Of a stretch of 43,872 nt of DNA, positions 37,703-43,872 are shown in pieces. The notes below the pieces were generated by a model. That model did no database searches and was not told where the DNA came from. It saw nothing but the letters and a program-made list of their open reading frames with translations. The position numbers and the translations under genes are program-made. Positions within the stretch are counted from its first letter, which is position 1. Each line of letters opens with the position of its first letter. Source of the DNA: Candidatus Rokuibacteriota bacterium (lineage in GTDB: Bacteria > Methylomirabilota > Methylomirabilia > Rokubacteriales > CSP1-6); assembly GCA_016184365.1 (NCBI GenBank), contig JACPCW010000136.1, forward strand, positions 1-43,872. The letters are read 5' to 3'.

Positions 37703-38833
37703 CTACCGCCGGGTCAGCTCCTCGCGCAGGCGCTTCACGACGATGTCGGCATCGCCCGGCTGGAGGTTGATCGGGTCGACGGCGATCTCGTCGAAGTAGC
37801 CGCCCTGGTGCGTGCCCTGCTGCACGTAGATGTGCGGCTCGCCCTGCGCGAGCGCCACCTGCACGGCGTGGCCGCTCGGCTCGACCCAGTCGGGCGTGAA
37901 ATACAGGACGGCGTGGGGGAGGACGCGGTTCACGGGATCCTGCTCGACGACCGCGCGGATGCCGGGGAGGTCGGCCAGGCGGTCGACGATCGAGGCGCAC
38001 ACGTCGCGGTACCGCTGCATCTCGGCCTTCTCGTCCTCCGCCATGAAGAGCTCGAGCGCCACCACGAGTCCCGCGATCTCCTCCTTCGACGTCTTCGCCG
38101 CGCGGGCGAGCGCCTGGTTCGGGCTCGCGTTCAACGACGCCGCGCGGACGAGGTCGCGGCGGCCGGCGAGGATGCCGGTCGACTGCGGGCCGCGGATGCC
38201 CTTGCCGCCGCTGAAGCTGACGAGGTCGGCGCCCATGCGGAGGAACCTGGTCAGATTTTCGCGCGGCGGCAGCATCGACGCCGCGTCGACGATGATGGGC
38301 ACGCCGCGGCGATGCGCGATCTCGATCGTCTGCGCGAGCGTCAGCACACCGGGTGGGCTGGTGAACGGCGAGACGAGGTACGCGACGGCGGCCGTGCGGT
38401 CGCCGATCGCCTGCTCGAGCTCGAACGGCTGCGTCCGGCGCGCGAGCCCGATGTCGACGAGCACGCCACCGGCGACCCGGTACGCCTGGTCGTACGCGAA
38501 GCGATGCGCGCGCTGAATGATGATCTCGTTCCGCATGCCGAGCGTGTCCGGCAGGCGCGTGATCTTCGCCGGATCGTCGCCGGCGATGCAGGCGGCCGCC
38601 TGCAGCACGAGTCCCGAGCTCGCGCCGGCCGTGACGAACGCGGCTTCCGCGCCGAGCATGCGCGCGATCGCCGCGCCGGCCGCCGCGTTGAGCTCGTCGA
38701 GGTTGACGAGCGTCTGCGACGCCTCGCGCATCGCTTCGAGCGCCTCGGGGCGCAGCAGTGATCCGCCGTAGCGGGTGGTCGTTCCTGCGCCGTGGATCAC
38801 CCGGCGCACCCCGAGGCGCTCGTAAAGGTTCAT
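37703..38833 (-). CDS. SelA-like PLP-dependent enzyme
   Basis: A 376-residue fold-type I PLP enzyme, from ATG 38833 (NLYERLGVRRVIHGAGTTTR). It has LNAAAGAAIARMLGAEAAFV, TAGASSGLVLQAAACIAG (phosphate binding), PIIVDAASMLPP (the cofactor-binding Asp) and LVSFSGGKGIRGPQSTGIL, in which the Lys binds PLP. This is the selenocysteine-synthase-like group that also covers D-glucosaminate-6-phosphate dehydratases and many enzymes of unknown substrate. At 376 residues it is shorter than bacterial SelA and no selB or tRNA-Sec is seen, so a catabolic lyase or aminotransferase role is more likely. Confidence 0.82.
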   Translation of the reverse strand: MNLYERLGVRRVIHGAGTTTRYGGSLLRPEALEAMREASQTLVNLDELNAAAGAAIARMLGAEAAFVTAGASSGLVLQAAACIAGDDPAKITRLPDTLGMRNEIIIQRAHRFAYDQAYRVAGGVLVDIGLARRTQPFELEQAIGDRTAAVAYLVSPFTSPPGVLTLAQTIEIAHRRGVPIIVDAASMLPPRENLTRFLRMGADLVSFSGGKGIRGPQSTGILAGRRDLVRAASLNASPNQALARAAKTSKEEIAGLVVALELFMAEDEKAEMQRYRDVCASIVDRLADLPGIRAVVEQDPVNRVLPHAVLYFTPDWVEPSGHAVQVALAQGEPHIYVQQGTHQGGYFDEIAVDPINLQPGDADIVVKRLREELTRR

Positions 38834-38846
38834 GATCGATCGTACC

Positions 38847-38916
38847 GGGGGCCCCGACATGGCCCCCGGACCCCCATCGCTCGGCCGGCGCCGGCGGAGC
38901 CGTCGCCCGCCTCGAT
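38847..38916 (+). repeat. Double-hairpin repeat, copy E (intergenic, chromosomal outlier)
   Basis: Hairpin 1: GGGGGCC (38847-38853), loop CCGACAT, GGCCCCC (38861-38867). Hairpin 2: GGCGCCGGC (38887-38895), loop GGA, GCCGTCGCC (38899-38907), 8 of 9 pairs. The CGCTCGG core and CCTCGATC tail are kept. It fills the 106-base gap between two minus-strand genes and is antisense to both, so it is not translated with them. Confidence 0.8.
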
Positions 38917-38939
38917 CACGCGTTTCGTGTCGGCCATCT

Positions 38940-39923
38940 CTACTGCCCGGCCAGGCTGCGCAGCTCCGGGATCACCCAGTTCGGCGCGCGGCCCGCGTTG
39001 ACGGCCTCGATGTTCGCGTAGCCGTTGCGGAAGGCCTTCGTCCAGTTGTCCCACGTCGGACCGGCGGTGTGCGGCGTGAGCGTGACGTTCGGCAGCTGGA
39101 AGAGCTTGTGGTCCGTCGCCGGCGGCTCTTCCACGAGGACGTCGAGCCCGGCGCCGGCGATCTGCCCGGTCGTCAGCGCTTGGTACAGCGCGTCCTCGTC
39201 CACCACGGGACCGCGGCACGTGTTGATGAAGAACGCCGACTTCCGCATCAAGGCGAACTGCGGGGTCGACATCATCTTCCGCGTGACGTCGTTCAGCGGC
39301 ACGTGCAGGCTCACCACGTCGGACGTCTGGAGGATCTCGCTGAAGAGCGCGAACTTCACGCCGAGCGCGTCTTCCTGGTCCTCGCTCAATCGCAGGATGT
39401 CGAAGTAGCGGACCTCCATGTCGAGCGCCTTCGCCCGGCGTGCCACCTTCTTGCCGATGTTGCCGAGCCCGACGATCCCGAGCCGCTTGCCCGCGACCTC
39501 GTAGAACCGTGACGAGGCGAAGTCCCCGACGCGCCACTTGCCCGCGGCCACGTTGTTGTGGTGCCACACGAGCTTCTTCATGACCGCGAGGATGAGCATG
39601 ATCGTGTGCTCGGCGACGGCCACCGAGTTCGCGCCGCCGTTGTTCGCGACCGGCACCCTGGCCTTGCGCGCGGCCTCCACGTCGAGGCGGTCGTAGCCGG
39701 CGCTGATGAGCTGGACGAGCTTCAGCTTCGGCGCCGACCGGAAGAACTCGTTGCCCATGCCCTGGCGCGGGAAGCCCAGGTAGAACTCGGCGTCGCGCGC
39801 GGCGTCGTAGAACTCCGGCTTGCCGTGCTCGGCGACGACGAGCTCGTAGCCGGCCGGCAGCATCTCGCGCGCGAGATCCATCATGGCGGGGGGCATCGGG
39901 GGGGCGAACAGGATCTTGGGCAC
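38940..39923 (-). CDS. D-isomer-specific 2-hydroxyacid dehydrogenase
   Basis: A 327-residue NAD(P)-dependent dehydrogenase. Landmarks are LKLVQLISAGYDRLDVEAAR, NNGGANSVAVAEHTIMLILA, the NAD-binding GKRLGIVGLGNIGKKVARRA near residue 150, FINTCRGPVVDEDAL with the active-site Arg, AGAGLDVLVEEPP with the acidic residue, and LTPHTAG with the catalytic His. All three catalytic residues (Arg, Glu/Asp, His) appear present. It reduces a 2-keto acid or oxidises a D-2-hydroxy acid; the exact substrate is not readable. It lies downstream of the thioesterase by 32 bases. Confidence 0.9.
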   Translation of the reverse strand: MPKILFAPPMPPAMMDLAREMLPAGYELVVAEHGKPEFYDAARDAEFYLGFPRQGMGNEFFRSAPKLKLVQLISAGYDRLDVEAARKARVPVANNGGANSVAVAEHTIMLILAVMKKLVWHHNNVAAGKWRVGDFASSRFYEVAGKRLGIVGLGNIGKKVARRAKALDMEVRYFDILRLSEDQEDALGVKFALFSEILQTSDVVSLHVPLNDVTRKMMSTPQFALMRKSAFFINTCRGPVVDEDALYQALTTGQIAGAGLDVLVEEPPATDHKLFQLPNVTLTPHTAGPTWDNWTKAFRNGYANIEAVNAGRAPNWVIPELRSLAGQ

Positions 39924-39955
39924 GTTCCGTCTCCTTTGTGGCGTGTGGTCCGCGC

Positions 39956-40393
39956 TCAGCCGCGCGGCGCGAGGATCATGTAGGTGGCGCGCCCGACGGC
40001 GAGGAGCTTGCCGCCGGCGTCGGTAATGGTCGTCTCGCCGAAGGCGATCGTGCGGCCGCGCTTGAGAATGCGGCCCTCCGCGAAGAGCGGGCCGTCGGTG
40101 GTGCCGGCGATGAACGTGACGTTCAGGTCGAGCGTGGTCTGTCCGACGCCCCCGGCCGCGGCGTCGTGCATCGTCGACAGCGCGCCGCCGACCGCCATGT
40201 CGACGAGTGCCCCGTACACGCCGCCGTGCACGGGCGCGCTCGCGGCGTTGCGGATCTCGTCGCGGACCGGCACCCGAAGCCGCACCCAGCCATCCTTCGC
40301 ATCATCGACCTCGACGCCGAGGTAGCGCCAGAACAGATTGGCGTGCGTACGCTCGCGCACGCGCGCGAGGGCGTCGGGTGACGCCGCCGTCAT
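39956..40393 (-). CDS. PaaI-family hot-dog thioesterase
   Basis: A 145-residue single hot-dog protein from ATG 40393, which overlaps the SDR stop (ATGA). It contains NAASAPVHGGVYGALVDMAV, the PaaI/YdiI-type signature H-G-G-x-x-x-x-L-x-D, followed by TLDLNVTFIAGTTDGPLFAE. The Asp in LVDMA takes the catalytic position. It would hydrolyse an acyl- or aryl-CoA and is coupled to SDR, enoyl-CoA hydratase and amidohydrolase genes in one acyl-CoA operon. Confidence 0.88.
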   Translation of the reverse strand: MTAASPDALARVRERTHANLFWRYLGVEVDDAKDGWVRLRVPVRDEIRNAASAPVHGGVYGALVDMAVGGALSTMHDAAAGGVGQTTLDLNVTFIAGTTDGPLFAEGRILKRGRTIAFGETTITDAGGKLLAVGRATYMILAPRG

Positions 40394-41283
40394 TGCGCCG
40401 GCGGCGGCCACGTGATGCCGAGCCGATCCATCCGCCGCAGGCGGTCCTGCCCGAGCATCGTGTCCCACACGCCGGCGAGCGCTTCCGGCGTCCACGCCGT
40501 CTCGCGCGTCGCGGTGCGCAGCGGCGCCGGATGCGACCACACGCTGACCTGGTTGCCGCGGACGTGCACGACCTGGCCGGTGATGTGGGCGGCCGCGTCG
40601 CTGACGAGGTACGCGGCGACCGGCGCGATGCCTTCCGGCGGGGCCGCGATCTGCCCGCGGCGCGTGTCGGGGAGGCGCTCCGTCATGCGCGTCTGCGCTT
40701 CCGGCGAGATGACGTTCGCGCGCACGCCGTACTTCGCCATGGCGAGCGCGGTCGAACGCATGAGGCCGACGATGCCTTCCTTCGCGGCGGCGTAGTTCGG
40801 CTGGCCGGCGCTGCCCTCGAGCCCGGCGGTCGACGTGAAGCCGATGAGGCAGCCGCGCTTCTTCTCGCGCATGTAGCGCGTCGCCGGCCGCCAGACGGCG
40901 AAGTGGCCCTTCAGGTGGACCGCGATGACCGCATCCCACTCCTCTTCGGCCATGTTGAAGATCATCCGCTCGCGCAGGATGCCGGCGCAGCAGATGACCG
41001 CGTGCAGGTCGCCGAACTTGCCGATCGCGGCGTCGACGACGGCCTGGCCGCCGGCCATCGTCGCGATGCTGTCGGCGCTGGCGATGGCGTCGCCGCCCGC
41101 GGCCTTGATCTCCTTCACGACGCCGTCGGCCGCGGCGCTCGACGGATCGCGGCCGTCGACGGCCACGCCGTAGTCGTTCACCACGACCTTCGCACCGGAG
41201 CGTGCGAGCTCGAGCGACACCGCGCGGCCGATGCCATTGCCGCCGCCCGTGACCGCCACGACTTTCCCGTCGAGCATTCCCAT
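40390..41283 (-). CDS. Short-chain dehydrogenase/reductase
   Basis: A 297-residue classical SDR from ATG 41283, two bases after the enoyl-CoA hydratase stop. Motifs: VVAVTGGGNGIGRAVSLELA (T-G-x3-G-x-G), NDYGVAVDGRDPSSAAADGV, the active-site FTSTAGLEGSAGQPNYAAAK with Ser and Tyr-x3-Lys, and ANVISPEAQTRM. The longer loop after the Gly motif is that of the hydroxyacyl-CoA dehydrogenase domain of multifunctional beta-oxidation proteins. The C-terminus (about residues 235-297) is extended beyond the core. It likely oxidises the 3-hydroxyacyl-CoA formed by the hydratase. Confidence 0.88.
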   Translation of the reverse strand: MGMLDGKVVAVTGGGNGIGRAVSLELARSGAKVVVNDYGVAVDGRDPSSAAADGVVKEIKAAGGDAIASADSIATMAGGQAVVDAAIGKFGDLHAVICCAGILRERMIFNMAEEEWDAVIAVHLKGHFAVWRPATRYMREKKRGCLIGFTSTAGLEGSAGQPNYAAAKEGIVGLMRSTALAMAKYGVRANVISPEAQTRMTERLPDTRRGQIAAPPEGIAPVAAYLVSDAAAHITGQVVHVRGNQVSVWSHPAPLRTATRETAWTPEALAGVWDTMLGQDRLRRMDRLGITWPPPAQ

Positions 41284-41285
41284 GA

Positions 41286-42074
41286 CTAACGTCCTTGCCA
41301 GTTCGGCTTGCGCTTCTCGAGGAACGCGCGCGCGCCTTCCTTGAAGTCTTCGGAGAGGTAGCAGGAGAGCACGATGTCCTCGGCGTCTCGCAGCGCGACC
41401 GGCGCGAGCATGCGCCGCGTCGCTTCCTTGACGGCGGCCAGCGTGAGCGGCGCCAGCTCCGCGAGCTGGCCGGCGAGCTCGCGCGCCTTCGTCGCGAGCT
41501 CGGCGCCCGGGTACACGTGATCGACGAGCCCGAGCGTCTTCGCTTCGGCGGCGCCGACGAGCCGCGCGGTCAGCATGATCTCGCGCGCACGGATCGGGCC
41601 GACGGTGGCGGCGAACAGCGACACGCTGAACGGCGCCGGTGCGTTGCCGAGCGTGCGGGCCACCGGCGCGCCGAAGCGCGCGTGCCCGGCGGCGAGGCGG
41701 AGATCGCAGGCGAGCGACATGAAGAGCCCGCCGCCCACCGCGTCGCCCTGGACGGCCGCGATGGTCGGCTTCGTCATGTCGTAGATCCGGCGCAGCACGC
41801 GCCCGATCCGCGCTTCGTACGCGAGCGCGTCCTCGCGCGTCTTGAAGTCCAGGAACTGCCGGATGTCGGTGCCGGAGACGAACGCCTTGTCGCCGGCGCC
41901 GGTGAGCACGAGCACCCGCACGTCGGGATCCTTGTCGACCTCGTCGCACAGATCGTGCAGCCGCTCGTACATGGGAAACGTCATCGCGTTCCGCGTCTCG
42001 GGACGGTTGAACGTGAGGGTGGCGACGCGGCCGTCACGCTCGAGACGCAGCTGCTCGTCGACGTCGTCCGCCAT
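41286..42074 (-). CDS. Enoyl-CoA hydratase/isomerase family protein
   Basis: A 262-residue crotonase-fold protein from ATG 42074 (TAATG overlap with the amidohydrolase stop). It has LTFNRPETRNAMTFPMYERL, an oxyanion-hole segment KAFVSGTDIRQF, and KPTIAAVQGDAVGGGLFMSL then ACDLRLAAGHARFGAP. The first catalytic Glu of classical hydratases is not obvious at the usual place after the helix at ARTLGN, so isomerase, hydrolase or lyase activity is equally possible. Operon position suggests a beta-oxidation-like role. Confidence 0.87.
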   Translation of the reverse strand: MADDVDEQLRLERDGRVATLTFNRPETRNAMTFPMYERLHDLCDEVDKDPDVRVLVLTGAGDKAFVSGTDIRQFLDFKTREDALAYEARIGRVLRRIYDMTKPTIAAVQGDAVGGGLFMSLACDLRLAAGHARFGAPVARTLGNAPAPFSVSLFAATVGPIRAREIMLTARLVGAAEAKTLGLVDHVYPGAELATKARELAGQLAELAPLTLAAVKEATRRMLAPVALRDAEDIVLSCYLSEDFKEGARAFLEKRKPNWQGR

Positions 42075-43093
42075 TACGTCAGGCGATACAGGCGCCGCGG
42101 ATTCTCCGAGAAGATCTTCCGCTTCACCTCGTCGCTGAGATCGTCGCGGTCCGTCAGCTCCTTGAGCGACTTCGGATAGCTGTTGTCCCAGTGCGGGAAG
42201 TCGGACGCGTAGAGGATCTGGTCGGCGCCGAGGTACTCGATGGCCTGGGGCAGGAGCGGCTCGTCGGCCTCGCACGAGACGTAGATGTTGCCGCTGCGGA
42301 GGTACGCGCTCGGCTTGCGGCGGAGCGCCTTCGCCTCGACGTGGCCGCGCTTCTCGAACTCCTCGTCCATGCGCTGCACGAAGTACGGCACCCAGCCACA
42401 GCCGGCCTCGAGGTACGCGAGCTTCAGGCGCGGGAACCGCTCCGGCACGCCCTCGAAGATCGTCGACACGAGCTGCCGCATGATCGCGGGCACGTGCGAG
42501 AACGTGTGCGCCTGGATGAACTTGGGGAACGGCTCATGGCCGGCGCTGCCCATGTCGGTGCCGGAGGCGTGAAACGCGATCGGCACGTCGAGCTCCTGCG
42601 CGGCGGCGTAGATCGGATCGAACCGCGCGTGGCCGAGCAGCGACCAGCCGTCGGCCGGCAGCATGCCGGCGACGAATCCGTAGTCCTTCACGCACCGGCG
42701 CAGCTCCTGCGCGGCCGCCGTCGGATCCTGCGGCGGAAGCAGCGCCACGCCATGGAGCCGCTTCGACTGACCGGTGAAGTCCTTGTCGAGGAGGCTGTTG
42801 TACGCGCGGCAGAGCACGACGGCCCAATCGGGATCGTGGAGGAACGTCATGAAGAGGCCGAGCGTCGGGTACAGCACCGCGGCCGCCATCCCGCCGGCGT
42901 CGCACGCCTCGACCCACGCCTTGCCGTCGTTCGCCGACTGGCCGAGCGTCCCGGTGAGACGACGGTCCCACCCGTCCTGCGGGAAATACGGCGGGAGTGG
43001 CGGGCGCTTGTCGTACGGCGGCTCGAGATGGCGCTGCAGCTGCTCCCACGTCTCGGTGACGTGGCCGTCGGCGTCGATGATCTCGAACTTCAT
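42074..43093 (-). CDS. Metal-dependent amidohydrolase (amidohydrolase 2 / ACMSD-like)
   Basis: A 339-residue TIM-barrel hydrolase starting at ATG 43093, with GGGAGGA upstream. It opens IIDADGHVTETWEQL with the D-x-D-x-H metal motif, followed by VAGMLPADGWSLLGHARFDP, a mid-barrel His in IAFHASGTDM, AYLEAGCGWVPYFVQRMDEE and the late ILYASDFPHWD with the metal-binding Asp. These define the ACMSD-like decarboxylase/hydrolase group. First in its operon, it may perform a decarboxylation or ring-derived hydrolysis ahead of the CoA-linked steps. Confidence 0.88.
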   Translation of the reverse strand: MKFEIIDADGHVTETWEQLQRHLEPPYDKRPPLPPYFPQDGWDRRLTGTLGQSANDGKAWVEACDAGGMAAAVLYPTLGLFMTFLHDPDWAVVLCRAYNSLLDKDFTGQSKRLHGVALLPPQDPTAAAQELRRCVKDYGFVAGMLPADGWSLLGHARFDPIYAAAQELDVPIAFHASGTDMGSAGHEPFPKFIQAHTFSHVPAIMRQLVSTIFEGVPERFPRLKLAYLEAGCGWVPYFVQRMDEEFEKRGHVEAKALRRKPSAYLRSGNIYVSCEADEPLLPQAIEYLGADQILYASDFPHWDNSYPKSLKELTDRDDLSDEVKRKIFSENPRRLYRLT

Positions 43094-43189
43094 GGCGGTC
43101 CTCCCTACGGTGGTGTCGGACTTCTATCACATCTGGCTACGGCTCGAAAGGCGTCGCGCTCGCGATGACGCTGGCGTAACGTACCGCGC

Positions 43190-43519
43190 GTGACGGATGA
43201 GCCGAAAGTGCTCCGCCGTGGTTGGACGTCGCGCGAAGACTGGCGCGACACCAAGGCCGGGATGTGGGCGTGGCTGATTCAGCGCGCGGCGGCCGTCCTG
43301 CTGCTCGCCGTCGTCGCGCTGCATCTCGTGAATCCGTTCCGCCGCGAGGTGCAGGCGGCGCTGCTCGCGCTGGTCCTCCTGCATGCGCTCCTCGGCGTGC
43401 GCGCGCTGCTGCTCGACCACGTGAAGGAGTCGGGGAATGGCCTCCAAGCAGGATCTCGATCGGTGGCTCATCGAGGCGCAGGCGGCGACTTCGGGCGGAT
43501 CCTGGGTAGATGTCTGTAA
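43190..43519 (+). pseudogene. Truncated SdhD-like membrane anchor
   Basis: The frame from GTG 43190 encodes an N-terminus and two membrane helices resembling succinate dehydrogenase hydrophobic anchors: MWAWLIQRAAAVLLLAVVAL followed by HLVNPFRR (the His could be a heme ligand), then ALLALVLLHALLGVRALLLD. The usual third helix is absent. After LLLD the frame runs on as a Gly/Arg-rich tail overlapping the next gene, which looks non-coding. No other sdh gene is visible. It may be a fragment left at a recombination point, or the shortened start of a complex lost from this locus. Confidence 0.42.
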
Positions 43520-43679
43520 GTATGTGTGGCAACACTACGCCGATGAGCTGAAGCGTTCGGGCGATCTGTTCTATACCTGGCAGTACGACATCCGATGGGC
43601 CGCCCAGCGCTTGCGGCGTCGGACAGCGTCTTCGCGCGTACGACGGAACAGCGCGGCCCGCCGCGGTCAGAAAAAGTGA
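43437..43679 (+). CDS. Unrecognised small protein with a winged-helix-like motif
   Basis: An 80-residue protein with AAGGAG nine bases before ATG 43437. It has DLDRWLIEAQAATSGGSWVD, VCKYVWQHYADELKRSG, then DLFYTWQYDIRWAAQRLR and a strongly basic end. The pattern of a helix, a W-x-x-H turn and a W-x-Y-D-x-R-W-A-A-x-x-L-R helix resembles the N-terminal winged helix found in Mrr-type restriction proteins, but I would not name a function. Codon use is less GC-rich than in the operons to the left. Confidence 0.55.
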   Translation: MASKQDLDRWLIEAQAATSGGSWVDVCKYVWQHYADELKRSGDLFYTWQYDIRWAAQRLRRRTASSRVRRNSAARRGQKK

Positions 43680-43690
43680 GGCGGAGAGCT

Positions 43691-43872
43691 ATGGTAGGAC
43701 GCACGAACGGATCAAAGTATCCAAGTCTCGATCTGATCGCCCACGCACTGAGTTCTTTGCATACCGCCGAGAGGGATCTGAGAGGGGCTGGGTTGCTCAA
43801 AGACGCTGATCAGATCCTGGGGATCATCGCGTCCGCGAGAAAGGAGTTCATGGTCGCCTGGAGGCAGATGCT
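43691..43872 (+). CDS. Unrecognised protein, N-terminal part cut by the window edge
   Basis: The frame starts at ATG 43691 with GGAGAG five bases upstream and stays open to the end of the window (60 residues). It reads NGSKYPSLDLIAHALSSLHT, then ERDLRGAGLLKDADQILGII and SARKEFMVAW. It is likely helical and hydrophilic, with no motif I recognise. It follows the previous gene by 11 bases, so the two are probably one operon. Its clearly lower GC content suggests a different origin from the metabolic genes. Confidence 0.5.
   Translation, partial: MVGRTNGSKYPSLDLIAHALSSLHTAERDLRGAGLLKDADQILGIIASARKEFMVAWRQM

Noticed and set aside
37703..38833. Selenocysteine synthase SelA
   Set aside because: The SelA-like fold is clear, but the protein is short, and no selB, selD or tRNA-Sec is seen. 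The catabolic neighbours suggest another PLP reaction.

Overview
The window is very GC-rich DNA packed with co-directional operons whose genes often overlap by 1-4 bases (ATGA, GTGA). Twin-arginine and Sec export signals, periplasmic binding proteins and a TRAP transporter point to a diderm, aerobic, metabolically versatile soil or subsurface heterotroph. The overall flavour resembles Candidatus Rokubacteria/Methylomirabilota or a related deep proteobacterial-like lineage, but no rRNA or universal marker is present, so this is only an impression.

Layout. (1) 1-4997, plus strand: the end of a peptide-type ABC importer (binding protein tail, two permeases) followed by a three-subunit flavo-iron-sulfur amine/amino-acid dehydrogenase. 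(2) 5085-15598, plus strand: a TetR regulator with a consensus-like promoter and a near-perfect 33-bp palindromic operator, a scar made of two dead genes (NIPSNAP and a CoA-ligase tail), then a tightly coupled catabolic operon: two MaoC hot-dog proteins, RidA, a fused TRAP permease with TAXI binding protein, two acyl-CoA ligases, an NPD-type flavin enzyme and an acyl-CoA dehydrogenase. It probably imports, activates and oxidises one carboxylic acid. (3) 15602-16498: a graveyard with a truncated carboxymuconolactone-decarboxylase-like gene, a sigma-54-like promoter and terminator leader, the last 50 codons of a nitrate/cyanate binding protein and a cyanase lacking its N-terminal third. (4) 16514-26688, plus strand: an assimilatory nitrate island with a Fis-like protein, a NasT-like ANTAR antiterminator, a sigma-54 promoter plus ANTAR-type leader, an NrtABCD-type importer, a nitrite reductase with a rubredoxin-like tail, nitrate reductase and two siroheme-synthesis enzymes. 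(5) 26679-27065: an orphan antitoxin. (6) 26989-36463, minus strand: eight contiguous genes matching the complete N-methylglutamate pathway of methylamine oxidation (mgsABC, mgdBCDA, gmaS order). (7) 36684-37450, minus: a nucleotidyltransferase and small partner resembling a toxin-antitoxin pair. (8) 37703-43093, minus: PLP enzyme, 2-hydroxyacid dehydrogenase, thioesterase, SDR, enoyl-CoA hydratase and amidohydrolase. (9) 43190-43872, plus: a truncated SdhD-like anchor and two unrecognised small genes, the second cut by the window edge.

The most unusual signal is a family of about 70-bp double-hairpin repeats (five copies: 17364, 21265, 23020, 23107, 38847). Four lie in the nitrate island, and three of these are translated in the same reading frame as C-terminal tails of NrtD and the nitrite reductase, directly before the next start codon. 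Paired-arm substitutions suggest the structure is maintained. Together with the sigma-54/ANTAR leader, the island seems to carry several layers of RNA-level structure.
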